DNA of 64,000 nucleotides from assembly GCF_042676385.1 (NCBI RefSeq), contig NZ_JBHTHA010000017.1:124001-188000 (forward strand). Reading direction: 5' to 3'. This document shows, piece after piece, positions 1-8,049 of the stretch; the stretch's first letter is position 1; every line of letters starts with the position of its first letter. The notes under the pieces are model-generated. The model ran no database searches. It had not been told where the DNA came from and worked only from the letters and a program-made list of their open reading frames with translations. The DNA is from Paenibacillus_E sp042676385 (lineage in GTDB: Bacteria; Bacillota; Bacilli; Paenibacillales; NBRC-103111). Made by a program: the position numbers and the translations under genes.

Positions 1-1503
1 TGCGTCTGCGCCTTGAACAGGCGCCACGAAGCGGAGCGGACCCGCTATGAAAGCGGCTGATAAGCCAATCACTCCGAACACGATGCAAAGGATGAAGCCA
101 TGATTAATGGCCGTTCCAAGAGTGTCTCGCATAAAATCCAATGTATCTTTAGGCAGCTGCGCGCCGGCGCGGATTAATTGATCCGGATTCCCCAGGGTCG
201 CCAACTGATCAAGCGGCATATGATGATCTTCAGCACCGGATTGGATCAGGCTCTTGTAGTTGTTGTTCACAACAGTTGCCATTATTGAAGCCCCGAGCAC
301 CCCGCCAATACTGCGCCAGAAGCCGACAATGGAGGAGCTAACCCCGATGTATTTACGATCTACACTAATCGCAACCGCATTTTGTGCAACGCTCATGAGC
401 GGTCCGATGGCGAAGGCTCCGAGAATAACCATAAGCAGTATCATATACCATTTTGTCGCGTCATGACTGACAACGCTCAATAAATAACCGACAACAACAC
501 CAGCTATCATACTAAATGCGATTACCGTACGGAAGCTGAAGAAACGCAGGAAGAAGCCGGAGGACACAGCTCCCACCATTAAGGAGAACATCATCGGAGT
601 CAGAAGTCCGTTGGAATTCGGCTGCCCGAGAACTGCCGTTGAGAAAACAGGCAAGTAAGCAATCGCCGAGAACATGATGGCTCCTTGGCAGAGGCAGGCC
701 AAGACCATGCCGAGCACCATCCGGTTTTTGAACAACGGCAGCGGAAGCACCGGTTCTTGAGCCCTGCGTTCTACCGCAATAAACAAAGCTCCAACGACAA
801 CGGCAATAGCCAGCATGCCGATAATTTGCCACGATCCCCACGCATAATCCTTACCTCCCCATTCCAAAGCGAGCATCAACGAAACCGTGCTAATGATAAG
901 GAAGAACGTACCCAGGTAATCGATCTTCGGACGCCGATCCGAACGGGATTCTTTCAGGGCTAACAACAGAACAATGAAAGAAAGCAAGCCTAAAGGCAAG
1001 TTGACATAGAAGCACCAGCGCCAACCCCAATTCTCCGCAAGAAAAGTCCCGATCTGCGGGCCTGCAACAGACGATAGACCGAAGATGGCAGCGAAAACGC
1101 CGGAAAGTTTGGCCGCTTGTTTCGGATCGGAGAATATCGTAAAAATAATCGTGAAGCTGATCGGAAATATCGCACCTGAGCCAATTCCTTGAATCGCTCG
1201 ATAGATAATTAGCTGCGTCATATCCTGTGCAGTACCGCACAGCGCCGAACCGATCAGAAATATTGAAATACCGATCAAATAAAACAGTTTTCTGCCGAAC
1301 ATATCCGACATCTTCCCGAACACAAGCATCGTAGAGGTGGAGGCCAGCATATAAGCCGTGAACACCCAACTGATCTTGTCGAAGCCATTAATGTCACTAA
1401 TAATGTGACTGATTGCAGCCGACGTAATCGTATTGTCCAGTGCAGACATCAACAGCCCCAGCGCCATGGCTAGAATGATGAATCCTGCCCGTTTGTTATT
1501 CAT
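1..1503 (-). CDS. MFS drug-efflux transporter, DHA2 (14-TM) type, 3' end outside the window
   Basis: An uninterrupted frame of 501 codons starts at the ATG at 1503 and runs off the left edge without a stop. The protein begins MNNKRAGFIILAMALGL and shows DHA2 landmarks: LDNTI in TM1, a GKMSDMFGRK loop (motif A), YRAIQGIGSGAI, and a motif-C-like GLSSVAGPQIG followed by the WRWCFYVNLP signature typical of EmrB/QacA proteins. It would act as a proton-coupled multidrug exporter in the membrane. Its ATG overlaps the stop of the upstream PadR gene (ATGA), so the two are translationally coupled and the pump is probably PadR-controlled. The substrate cannot be told. The C-terminus lies outside the window. 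Confidence 0.9.
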   Translation of the reverse strand, partial: MNNKRAGFIILAMALGLLMSALDNTITSAAISHIISDINGFDKISWVFTAYMLASTSTMLVFGKMSDMFGRKLFYLIGISIFLIGSALCGTAQDMTQLIIYRAIQGIGSGAIFPISFTIIFTIFSDPKQAAKLSGVFAAIFGLSSVAGPQIGTFLAENWGWRWCFYVNLPLGLLSFIVLLLALKESRSDRRPKIDYLGTFFLIISTVSLMLALEWGGKDYAWGSWQIIGMLAIAVVVGALFIAVERRAQEPVLPLPLFKNRMVLGMVLACLCQGAIMFSAIAYLPVFSTAVLGQPNSNGLLTPMMFSLMVGAVSSGFFLRFFSFRTVIAFSMIAGVVVGYLLSVVSHDATKWYMILLMVILGAFAIGPLMSVAQNAVAISVDRKYIGVSSSIVGFWRSIGGVLGASIMATVVNNNYKSLIQSGAEDHHMPLDQLATLGNPDQLIRAGAQLPKDTLDFMRDTLGTAINHGFILCIVFGVIGLSAAFIAGPLRFVAPVQGADA

Positions 1504-2045
1504 GATTTCCCTACCTCTTTTCCTTGATTTAGCTTTTTAAATTTATCTAAACCGTTTCCCAGTGTTCCCAAGAGGCTTTCACTGTTCTCAATGCCGATCA
1601 GGATGCAGATTTCCTGCGTCGGGGACATGGTTGCTTTCCATTCTTCATAATTCTTCCTAAGCCTGGCGAGCGTCTCCTTCGTTTTCTCGATGCCGAGTTC
1701 AAGATAGCCGATAATCACCTCTGGCTCCACGAACTCTCCAAAAAACAAACGGATCATCGCATCAGACTTAAACTCATTCGCTTGCATAGGGCTATACATA
1801 TACGTCCTAAAATGTTTGCGCCCCTCATCGGTAATGGAATAAATATTTTTATTCGGCCTACCCTCTTGCAGAACGCTCTCCTTTGTAATTAAGCCATCCT
1901 TCTCCAACTTGCTAAGTGTCGGATAGATCGTGCCATAGCTGGCATTATAGAAATAAGAAAAAACCGACTCCAGCAAATGCTTGATGTCATACCCGGAACG
2001 ACTTTGTTTCATTAATATGCCTAAAATAACATCCTGACTTGTCAT
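1500..2045 (-). CDS. PadR family transcriptional regulator
   Basis: A 181-aa protein with an N-terminal winged helix typical of PadR (residues about 5-75: VILGILMKQSRSGYDI, then YGTIYPTLSKLEKDGLI and a wing around NKNIYSITDEG) and a helical C-terminal Vir-like dimerisation domain (about 90-175). AGGAGG lies 8 nt before the ATG. It sits directly upstream of and overlaps the MFS gene, the usual arrangement of an autoregulated repressor with its efflux pump. Ligand unknown. Family call is firm; the regulatory target is inferred from context. Confidence 0.9.
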   Translation of the reverse strand: MTSQDVILGILMKQSRSGYDIKHLLESVFSYFYNASYGTIYPTLSKLEKDGLITKESVLQEGRPNKNIYSITDEGRKHFRTYMYSPMQANEFKSDAMIRLFFGEFVEPEVIIGYLELGIEKTKETLARLRKNYEEWKATMSPTQEICILIGIENSESLLGTLGNGLDKFKKLNQGKEVGKS

Positions 2046-2090
2046 GTTGTATGCCTCCTGGTTCGATTATGCTTGGTTTGGATCATACAT

Positions 2091-2119
2091 AATTTAACAT
2101 ATAACATATATCGAGTCAA
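2091..2119 (-). promoter_or_regulatory. Putative promoter of the padR-MFS operon
   Basis: Reading the minus strand, TTGACT (2114-2119) is followed after 17 nt by TAAATT (2091-2096). The surrounding 60 bp are very AT-rich with ATGTTATATGTTAAATTATGT-like repeats, which could be the PadR operator. The -35 is good, the -10 is weak (4/6). Confidence 0.4.
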
Positions 2120-2275
2120 TATATATCTGATAACTATATTACACACTGCTATATAATGATTTGCGATACGTTGGAAAAAGAGGACTTCTCGAAAAAGCTT
2201 GAGGAAGGGTTGTTAATATAAGATGACTATGGCAGTATAAAGCAATATAAAGAACACCCTAGGAGGAAAGAAACG

Positions 2276-2617
2276 ATGTTGGATTTGCCAAACTGCCCCA
2301 AATGCAATTCAAAATACACTTACGAAGATGGAAATCTTTATATTTGCCCCGAATGTGCGCATGAGTGGACTTTAGAATTAGAAACTGAAAATCATGAAGA
2401 TAAAAAGATTTTCAAAGATGCCAATGGAAATGTGTTAAACGATGGCGATTCCGTCACCGTGATTAAAGACCTTAAAGTAAAAGGAAGTTCATTGGTCGTA
2501 AAAATAGGTACAAAAGTAAAGCATATACGTTTGGTTGATGGAGATCATGATATTGATTGCCATATTGATGGTTTTGGAGCTATGAAATTAAAATCTGAAT
2601 TCGTTAAAAAGGCGTGA
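2276..2617 (+). CDS. yjdM: PhnA/YjdM family zinc-ribbon protein
   Basis: A 113-aa protein. The N-terminus has a rubredoxin-like zinc ribbon, CPKC at residues 8-11 and CPEC at 24-27, and the C-terminal half (VLNDGDSVTVIKDLKVKGSS, VKHIRLV, HDIDCHIDGFGAMKLKSEFVKK) is the SH3-like PhnA domain. Length matches the family. AGGAGG is 9 nt before the ATG. Despite the historical name, the family has no shown role in phosphonate breakdown; its function is unclear. It is monocistronic and followed by a strong terminator. Confidence 0.9.
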   Translation: MLDLPNCPKCNSKYTYEDGNLYICPECAHEWTLELETENHEDKKIFKDANGNVLNDGDSVTVIKDLKVKGSSLVVKIGTKVKHIRLVDGDHDIDCHIDGFGAMKLKSEFVKKA

Positions 2618-2632
2618 ATGCCGGTATAGATG

Positions 2633-2677
2633 AAAAAAGGATGGACTGCCTCGTCGGTGAGGAATCCATCCTTTTTA
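2633..2677. terminator. Bidirectional intrinsic terminator
   Basis: AAAAAAGGATGGA pairs with TCCATCCTTTTT around a 19-nt loop. It lies between the convergent yjdM and IF-3-like genes and has A and T runs on both flanks, so it can serve both strands. Confidence 0.85.
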
Positions 2678-2693
2678 TATCCCGGCCTTGCTT

Positions 2694-3179
2694 TCACAGC
2701 GGATCCAACTGAACGGCAGCTTGCTTGCCGCTAAGCTGAATGCCTGTCCGCTTCTGACCGTGCGGACTCAAATCTCGGAGCAGCTGCTCCAGCAGCGCCT
2801 TCGCTTGCGCGCCTTCCTTGCCGCTGATCTTCACGACCAGCAGCACGGCGTCGCCGGATTGCAGGATGCGCTCTGCCTGCAGACGTTTCGTTTCCAGATC
2901 GTGATCCTCGATCTGCGGCGTCAGCCGGATTTCTTTCACCTTCGGCCCTTGCTCGCGTTTGCGCGCTTGTTGTTTCTCCTGCAGCGCTTCCTGTTTAGCA
3001 AGACCTGCGCCAATCAGCTTGCAGGGCGGCGGACTGCTCATCAGTGACGTGCAGACCAGATCCACTTTAAGCCGCTTTGCCATCGCAAGCGCTTCAGCTG
3101 TAGGCATAATACCGAGGTCTTCCCCGTGCAATCCGGTTACATGCACCTCGGAAGCCTTAATTTTCTCATTCTTAATCAT
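2694..3179 (-). CDS. Divergent stand-alone translation initiation factor IF-3 paralogue
   Basis: A 161-aa protein with the IF-3 two-domain layout: an N-terminal domain (MIKNEKIKASEVHVTG, GIMPTAEALAMAKRLKVDLV) and the C-terminal ribosome-binding domain carrying the family signature KVKEIRLTPQIEDHDLETK. The linker differs from true IF-3: the usual YGKFRYE-type segment is replaced by GAGLAKQEALQEKQQA, and the C-terminus is divergent. The true infC is normally followed by rpmI and rplT; here it stands alone, so this is probably a paralogue rather than the housekeeping factor. The ATG has only a weak AGGTG upstream. A TnpB element lies about 40 bp upstream and may have separated the gene from its original leader. 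Confidence 0.75.
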   Translation of the reverse strand: MIKNEKIKASEVHVTGLHGEDLGIMPTAEALAMAKRLKVDLVCTSLMSSPPPCKLIGAGLAKQEALQEKQQARKREQGPKVKEIRLTPQIEDHDLETKRLQAERILQSGDAVLLVVKISGKEGAQAKALLEQLLRDLSPHGQKRTGIQLSGKQAAVQLDPL

Positions 3180-3208
3180 TGTGATTGCACCTATACTTTC
3201 GCTATAAT
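3179..3208 (+). promoter_or_regulatory. Putative plus-strand promoter cut off from its gene by the IS element
   Basis: TTGTGA (3179-3184), 18-nt spacer, TATAAT (3203-3208). It points to the right, into the end of the TnpB element, and would have served the 4422-4847 gene before insertion. The -10 is perfect, the -35 matches 4/6. Confidence 0.35.
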
Positions 3209-3330
3209 AAACCCAGTACCTGTGACAACTCCCACGACTGAAGCGTGTGGGCTTCTCAAATCATCGGGGATCGTAACCTTTCCCCTCCTTGAAGGCTCTG
3301 CCCAAGCCTAATAATTTTTATTGGTTACGA
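3203..3330 (-). ncRNA. Right-end guide RNA (omegaRNA) region of the TnpB element
   Basis: On the minus strand the DNA after the tnpB stop contains TTCAAGGAGGGGAAAGG, then the terminal hairpin GCCCACACGCTTCAGTCGTGGG and GTTGTCA, the layout seen at right ends of IS200/IS605 elements, where the omegaRNA scaffold ends and the guide is taken from flanking DNA. The implied guide begins near CAGGTACTGGGTTTATT (about 3205-3222 on the plus strand). Exact RNA ends cannot be set by eye. Confidence 0.55.
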
Positions 3331-4407
3331 TACGCAAAGTGCACGTTTCAGAATGTTCCTCGCCGCATTGACATCTCGATCATCGGTGTAGCCACAGGAA
3401 CAACGGTGAGTACGTTCGGCTAATGTTTTCTTCACGATGTTGCCGCAATTCGAGCATTCTTGAGATGTATGGCGTGGATCAACTTGGACAACAGCTCTAC
3501 CGGCGCTTTCAGCCTTGTATATGGTGAAGGTGACAAGTTGGCTCCAGCCCGCATCCGCAATGCTTTTGGATAGGCGGCGGTTCTTGATCATTCCTTGTAC
3601 ATGTAATTGTTCAAATGCAATGAAACCGTATCGGTTTACAAGTGCGCGGCTTACCTTGTGGGTGTAATCCTTCCGTTGATTAGCAACTCGCGCGTGTTGC
3701 TTTGCTAACTGCGCTACGGCCTTCTTACGACGCCCAGAACCTTTCTTCTTGCGCGAAACAGCACGTTGAAGTTGTTTTAATCGGCTTTCGCTCTTGCGTA
3801 AATATTTTGGCGATTCAAAAGGCTTCCCAACGGACGGAACGGCTAAGTATTTAAGGCCAAGATCAACGCCGACTTGTGCATCCGTAGGAGGGAGTAACTT
3901 GGCCTCCACTTCGCAGGAAAAGCAAGCATAGTAGCAGGAATTCTTGACGATGATCGTACACGTTTTCACGGTTCCTTCTATGGCACGATGCATTTTGATT
4001 GTAACTTTGCCGATTTTGGAGAGATGAAGTTGGTTGCCCTTGATACTATACCCACCTTGCGGATAGGTGAAACTGTCATATTGCTGCTGTGGCTTATAGC
4101 GTGGGAAGCCCGGTTTCTCACCTTGCTTGATCCTCCGAAAGAACGATTGAAAGGCTTTGTCGAGTCGCTTACCCACATCCTGCAGCACTTGAGAATGAAC
4201 TTGGCGAAGTGAAGGAATGTGTTGCTTCCGTTCGTTGAACGTGTTTGCTTGCTCGTAGTAGGAAAGAGATTTTCCTTCCCGCTTAAATGTCAAAATACGT
4301 TCCTCTAGTAGCCGATTGTACAGTAAACGACATCGTTCAAGGGTAAACTTGATCTTCTTCTTTTGTTCTTTAGTTGGATACAGTCGGTATTTAAACGTCA
4401 AGCGCAT
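3325..4407 (-). CDS. tnpB: TnpB, RNA-guided endonuclease of an IS605-type element
   Basis: A 360-aa OrfB protein. The start at 4407 is chosen because GGGAGGTGG stands 3-8 nt before it; the longer frame from 4431 reaches into the left-end hairpin. N-terminal OrfB helix-turn-helix region begins MRLTFKYRLYPTKEQ. All three RuvC acidic residues are present: D182 in VGVDLGLKYLAV, E266 in IAFEQLHVQGM, and the aspartate of DRDVNAARNIL (about D345). The zinc finger CSNCG/CSCG is at 318-338. The nuclease therefore looks active, not a dead regulatory derivative. Known TnpB proteins cut DNA next to a short TAM under omegaRNA guidance and help retain the element. Confidence 0.93.
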   Translation of the reverse strand: MRLTFKYRLYPTKEQKKKIKFTLERCRLLYNRLLEERILTFKREGKSLSYYEQANTFNERKQHIPSLRQVHSQVLQDVGKRLDKAFQSFFRRIKQGEKPGFPRYKPQQQYDSFTYPQGGYSIKGNQLHLSKIGKVTIKMHRAIEGTVKTCTIIVKNSCYYACFSCEVEAKLLPPTDAQVGVDLGLKYLAVPSVGKPFESPKYLRKSESRLKQLQRAVSRKKKGSGRRKKAVAQLAKQHARVANQRKDYTHKVSRALVNRYGFIAFEQLHVQGMIKNRRLSKSIADAGWSQLVTFTIYKAESAGRAVVQVDPRHTSQECSNCGNIVKKTLAERTHRCSCGYTDDRDVNAARNILKRALCVS

Positions 4408-4417
4408 CCTTCCACCT

Positions 4418-4443
4418 CCCATTGTTAGCATACCACAAATGGG
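4418..4443 (-). repeat. Left-end hairpin of the TnpB element
   Basis: CCCATTTGT and ACAATGGG (minus strand) form an 8-bp stem with one bulged T around a 9-nt loop. Imperfect, bulged subterminal hairpins of this kind are what Y1 transposases recognise. Confidence 0.5.
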
Positions 4444-4847
4444 AACAATTGTTTGTTTTTTTCAAAGATGGCGCCTTATATCCCACACCTGAAGGAGATG
4501 GGTTTTACGACGCGCCCTATAAGGAGATACACCCTATTATGAGCAGAAAAGAAATGGAAGAGCAAATTATTCGCAACTACCAGCGGGACGAGCAGATGAT
4601 GATTCTCGTTTTTGCCCAGTGGTGCATCAATAACGATCTCGATCCGTCCGAACTGTACCGTCGTGCTTATCCGGATCAAACCGACAATATCGCGCTTCAG
4701 CAGGCTCTGGACCTAACCGTGCCCAAAGAAGAGGCAGGCGAGGTGCCGGACGATACGCTGCTCGGCGTGCTGTCGTTGTTCGGTAACGAGGAGCTCGCTT
4801 TCATCGTTACCGAAGAGATTCATAAACGGCCAAAACGTGGCCGTTAA
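4422..4847 (+). CDS. Conserved-looking hypothetical protein with its 5' end disturbed by the IS
   Basis: Not recognised as a named family. The open frame of 141 codons begins inside the left end of the TnpB element. The first nine residues come from the IS, but the stretch from about residue 10 (LFVFFKDGALYPTPEGDGF) already reads like real protein. The core MSRKEMEEQIIRNYQRDEQM onward is acidic and helical (EELAFIVTEEIHKRPKRGR at the end). An internal ATG at 4539 has AAGGAG 12 nt upstream and would give 102 aa. No good ribosome site precedes 4422 or a TTG at 4449. I infer that the natural start and promoter were lost or displaced by the insertion. Confidence 0.55.
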   Translation: MLAYHKWEQLFVFFKDGALYPTPEGDGFYDAPYKEIHPIMSRKEMEEQIIRNYQRDEQMMILVFAQWCINNDLDPSELYRRAYPDQTDNIALQQALDLTVPKEEAGEVPDDTLLGVLSLFGNEELAFIVTEEIHKRPKRGR

Positions 4848-4852
4848 GCCAA

Positions 4853-4891
4853 TCAAGAGGTCGTGCGGGTTAATTCCACACGGCCTCTTGA
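4853..4891 (+). terminator. Probable terminator after the 4422-4847 gene
   Basis: TCAAGAGG..CGTG..GGG pairs with CC..CACG..CCTCTTGA over about 14 bp. There is no clear T run, so it may be a transcript-stabilising stem instead. Confidence 0.45.
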
Positions 4892-4941
4892 TATTAGAGG
4901 ACATGCAGAACTGTTGTCCGCCCGGCCTAATTTACTAGTAC

Positions 4942-5126
4942 TTCCTGAAGAATGTACATGTGTTTTGAAGTAAATGCCCTTTTTACCCAGATCGTCCTGC
5001 AAAATGTGCATGTTATTTATCCGATTTCTGCTAAATTACCTGATTCCAGCTCATTTTAATGTACGAAATGCATGTGGCACTTCATATATAGCCCTTTTCC
5101 TCGAAACTTACTGTATAAAATGCAGC
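4942..5126. repeat. Four-module intergenic repeat element, locus A
   Basis: Four related short motifs: TTCCTGAAGAATGTACATG (4942-4960), GTCCTGCAAAATGTGCATG (4994-5012), TTAATGTACGAAATGCAT (5056-5073), TACTGTATAAAATGCAGC (5109-5126). Centres are 52, 61.5 and 53 bp apart. The last, read in reverse (GCTGCATTTTATACAGTA), matches the locus B motif at 14 of 18 positions. It fills the 315-bp gap between two convergent genes, which otherwise holds only the stem at 4853-4891. Confidence 0.6.
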
Positions 5127-5162
5127 AAGCCCAGACCATTGGGGTTAGACACCATGGGGCTG

Positions 5163-6179
5163 TCATCCGAGACCGAAAGCTTCGGCCAGCAATTCACATG
5201 TACGGATTCTTGTTTCCATCTGATAGCCGCCCGCCACGACCATCACTTCATCCACTTCGTAGCTTTCCGCCAACGCCAGCAATTGCTCCTTCACCCGCTT
5301 CGGACTGCCGATAATCATTCGCGCCCGATTGTCGCGTAAGCGAGTCCGGTCCCACTCGGAATACGGATAGGCCAGCGCTTCTTCGGGTGATAGGACGGCG
5401 GCAAACTCCCCTTTTTCAAACTGCAAAATCCTGAGATCAAACGATGCCGCTTGGCGCTCCGCCTCTTCGTCCGTCTCCGCGCAGAGCACATAAATGCAGA
5501 CCGTCGCCTGCGGCACGACGTTCAGCGCGGACGGACGGAACGACTTGCGGTAGCTGCGCACCGCCTGCTGCCCGCCCGCGCCGTTGATGAAGTGCGCGAA
5601 GCAGAACGCCGCGCCCGCCTGCGAAGCATACACCCCGCTCTGCCCGGTGGAGCCGAGCAGCCAAACCTGGGGCACTCCGTCCACCAACGGGGTGGCGCGG
5701 ATGCCCTCGAACACATGGCCCGGTTCCACCGAATCGGTTAGGAACCGCAGCAGATCCGCGACTTGAGCCGGGAACCGCTCAAGTCCCTCGAACAGATCGG
5801 CGCTGACGCCTCGCAGCGCCTTGGCCGTATGCGGTGTGCCGCCAGGCGCACGCCCGATGCCGAGGTCGATGCGCCCAGGGTAAAGCGCCTCGAGCATGCG
5901 AAAATTCTCAGCGACCTTGTAGGCGCTGTAGTGAGGCAGCAGCACGCCGCCGGAGCCTAGCCGGATGCGGCTCGTGCGGGCTGCGAGCGTGGAAAGGAGC
6001 ACCTCGGGCGACGACCCGGCCAGGCCGGCCGAGTTGTGGTGCTCCGACACCCAGAATCTGGTGTAGCCGAGACGGTCTGCCGCCTGAGCCAGCTGGATCG
6101 TTTGCTGCAGCGCCTCGCTATGCGTGAAGCCGGAGGATACCGGCGACTGGTCGAGAATACTGAGCTTCAGCACATTCAT
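5163..6179 (-). CDS. LLM-class flavin-dependent oxidoreductase (luciferase-like monooxygenase)
   Basis: A 338-aa protein starting MNVLKLSILDQSPVSSG; GAAGGG directly precedes this ATG, while the in-frame extension upstream lacks a ribosome site. Family landmarks: the fold start LSILDQSPV, the RFWVSEHHNSAGLAGSSPEV segment, RIRLGSGGVLLPHYS, and GRIDLGIGRAPGG. Such enzymes use reduced flavin (FMNH2) with oxygen on varied substrates; this one resembles the YhbW/MsnO8 group of unknown substrate. Local GC is high in the middle of the gene. No operon partner. Confidence 0.9.
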   Translation of the reverse strand: MNVLKLSILDQSPVSSGFTHSEALQQTIQLAQAADRLGYTRFWVSEHHNSAGLAGSSPEVLLSTLAARTSRIRLGSGGVLLPHYSAYKVAENFRMLEALYPGRIDLGIGRAPGGTPHTAKALRGVSADLFEGLERFPAQVADLLRFLTDSVEPGHVFEGIRATPLVDGVPQVWLLGSTGQSGVYASQAGAAFCFAHFINGAGGQQAVRSYRKSFRPSALNVVPQATVCIYVLCAETDEEAERQAASFDLRILQFEKGEFAAVLSPEEALAYPYSEWDRTRLRDNRARMIIGSPKRVKEQLLALAESYEVDEVMVVAGGYQMETRIRTCELLAEAFGLG

Positions 6180-6241
6180 CCCTTCTTTCTGCCCATCTGT
6201 GGGGATCATTCCATAAATTATACCTTGCCCGGTAGCAAAAG

Positions 6242-6275
6242 AAAAAGGACAAGCCGCTATCGGCATTGTCCCCTT
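6242..6275 (-). terminator. Terminator of the marR efflux operon
   Basis: On the minus strand GGGGACAATGCCG pairs with CGGCTTGTCC followed by TTTTTC, 6 nt after the stop of the 6281-8017 gene. Confidence 0.8.
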
Positions 6276-6280
6276 CTTCG

Positions 6281-8017
6281 TTACTTCAGCTCCGCGATCA
6301 GACGATCGACTTCACCTGCAGGTGTATTCAGCGCTTCGTATACTTTGACGGTCACGTTGCTTTGAATTTGATCGGTAGTCAGATTGTTGAAGGTTAAGGT
6401 TTGCTTTCCGTTAACTAGGCGGTCTGTGCCTGTGAAAGGAAACGTTTTGGAACCCAGGATGCTGCCGGCAGCGTCTACCAGCTCAAATTTCAGCTTGGAG
6501 AAATTGTTGTCTACCAGTACCTGAGGATCGCGTGCAAGCTCCATGTACAATTGCAGTTTGTAGGTGTAATTGATGGCCAGAGATTGACCCGGCGAAGTAA
6601 TCTGCGCTAAGAAATAATCTTTAATATTTACAGTGTATGGAAATAAAGAAATCTTATGTCTGTCCTCTTCACTTTGAGCCGCCACTTGATAGGACGCGAT
6701 CGTCGATTTATACGCTGGAGTTGAATCGCCGCCAGCAGCGCCATTCACTACATTTTGCAGCTTCATGGTGAACGTCTCGCTTGTCTCGGAAACAGGCAAA
6801 ACGAAAGCGTAGCTTACTACCGTTGACGTTCCTGGAGCAATGGTTTTCTGCGCATCGCTTTGTCTGGATCCGGCGTAATCATACCCCGCCTTACTCGACA
6901 ACTCCGTTTGGAACGCTGGAACAGGAATCGGACTTAATCCTTTATTTGTCAGCTTAAACTTGGCGAACGCCAGTTTGCTGCCCTGATCCTCATTATCGGC
7001 GATATGCAGCTCATTCAAGGACACATCCAGATCCTGATTAATAACGTCATTCCATTTTTCGAAAACAATCGGAGTACCATATTGGTAGCTGCTTACAGCC
7101 TCTTTGGAGCCAGGCAATTGAACGTTCAGCTTGCCTATGGCAAAGTTGGTGGTTTTCACCGCACCTGCGCTATCGGCTTGCGTGAAGCTCTCGGCTGTCA
7201 AGACGTTAATGCTCTCCAGGATAGTATCCATCTCCGCACGGATAGCAAAATGAATGTATTTGCTTTCGCCAGGTTCCAGCGAAACCGTACCTGCTTCTAC
7301 CTGTTTGCCGGCGTAGATGTTCGCTTTCGCCTTCCCATCCAATTGTAGCGCAGGAACCGTCTCGGTCTGATCCGATGGATTAGTCACGAGCAGTTTCACT
7401 ACATAGTCCGCACCCTCGTTTGTGTTGCTTCTGGTGAAATCGACGGTTTTATACTGAAGCGGCGATTCCAAGGTAGGAATGGTGAACGATTCGCCCCATT
7501 TTTTCAACAACGCAGCTTCTTTAAGCTCTGATCGGCCGCCGTTCCACACCGTTGATCCGATAGACGCTGTAAACAGCGTGGTTTCCACTTTCGGATACAC
7601 ATCATAGTCCACATCAATCAGCGATAAATCAGTAAGGCTCACTTCCGTTTGACGATTCACGACTTTCAGGTAAGTTAACTCGACTTCGGAATCCGGCTGT
7701 ACGCCATGAGCATTGCTGCTGCTAGGACGAAGCGTGTATGTAACGCCGTCGGCCGTTTTTACTCTTAGTTCGTGGTCCGGAATCCGCAGCGTCTGACCGC
7801 TCGTATTATTCACCCGAATGACGGCGCCCAGGCGCACGCCACCGGATGTTTTTTCGTTATAAACCCCTTCAATGGTAACGTGAAGGCTGTCGTTCAAATC
7901 ATAAACCGCTGCTGCGGGCGATACGGCTGCCCCGTCTGCCAGTGCGGGAACGCCTGCCATCAAAAGCGAAGAAGTCAATACAAGGCTCATCGCCGCTTGT
8001 TTGAGTTGAATCTTCAT
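6281..8017 (-). CDS. Large secreted protein of unknown function, last gene of the efflux operon
   Basis: A 578-aa protein with a clear Sec signal peptide (MKIQLKQAAMSLVLTSSLLMAGVPALA, cleavage probably after ALA). The ATG at 8017 is preferred to a GTG 12 nt earlier because AGGAG lies 11 nt before it. The mature part has no cysteine-rich or catalytic motif that I recognise. It is beta-rich and repetitive in style, with repeated phrases of the type VRLGAVIRVNNTSGQTLRIP, FAKFKLTNKGLSPIPVPAF and SLEPGESKYIHFAIRAEM, suggesting several immunoglobulin-like or DUF4352-like domains. It follows the pump gene by 32 bp, so it is co-transcribed, possibly as an extracytoplasmic partner. Function is unknown. 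Confidence 0.75.
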   Translation of the reverse strand: MKIQLKQAAMSLVLTSSLLMAGVPALADGAAVSPAAAVYDLNDSLHVTIEGVYNEKTSGGVRLGAVIRVNNTSGQTLRIPDHELRVKTADGVTYTLRPSSSNAHGVQPDSEVELTYLKVVNRQTEVSLTDLSLIDVDYDVYPKVETTLFTASIGSTVWNGGRSELKEAALLKKWGESFTIPTLESPLQYKTVDFTRSNTNEGADYVVKLLVTNPSDQTETVPALQLDGKAKANIYAGKQVEAGTVSLEPGESKYIHFAIRAEMDTILESINVLTAESFTQADSAGAVKTTNFAIGKLNVQLPGSKEAVSSYQYGTPIVFEKWNDVINQDLDVSLNELHIADNEDQGSKLAFAKFKLTNKGLSPIPVPAFQTELSSKAGYDYAGSRQSDAQKTIAPGTSTVVSYAFVLPVSETSETFTMKLQNVVNGAAGGDSTPAYKSTIASYQVAAQSEEDRHKISLFPYTVNIKDYFLAQITSPGQSLAINYTYKLQLYMELARDPQVLVDNNFSKLKFELVDAAGSILGSKTFPFTGTDRLVNGKQTLTFNNLTTDQIQSNVTVKVYEALNTPAGEVDRLIAELK

Positions 8018-8049
8018 GGTTGTGTTCACTCCTAGAATTTTGAATGGTC

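Larger units (their letters stand above)
3222..4450 (-). mobile_element. IS200/IS605-family (IS1341-like) element carrying only tnpB
   Basis: About 1.2 kb bounded by the right-end hairpin near 3222-3260 and a bulged left-end hairpin at 4418-4443, with tnpB between. No tnpA (Y1 transposase) is present, so it must be mobilised in trans. It sits between the IF-3 paralogue and the 4422-4847 gene, which read away from each other. Ends are approximate because this family makes no target duplication to mark them. Confidence 0.75.

Noticed and set aside
512..1369. Separate short frames in 512-1369
   Set aside because: They are out-of-frame shadows of the continuous MFS gene that runs from 1503 off the left edge.
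3325..4407. TnpB as a nuclease-dead regulator (TldR-type)
   Set aside because: All three RuvC acidic residues and the zinc finger are present.
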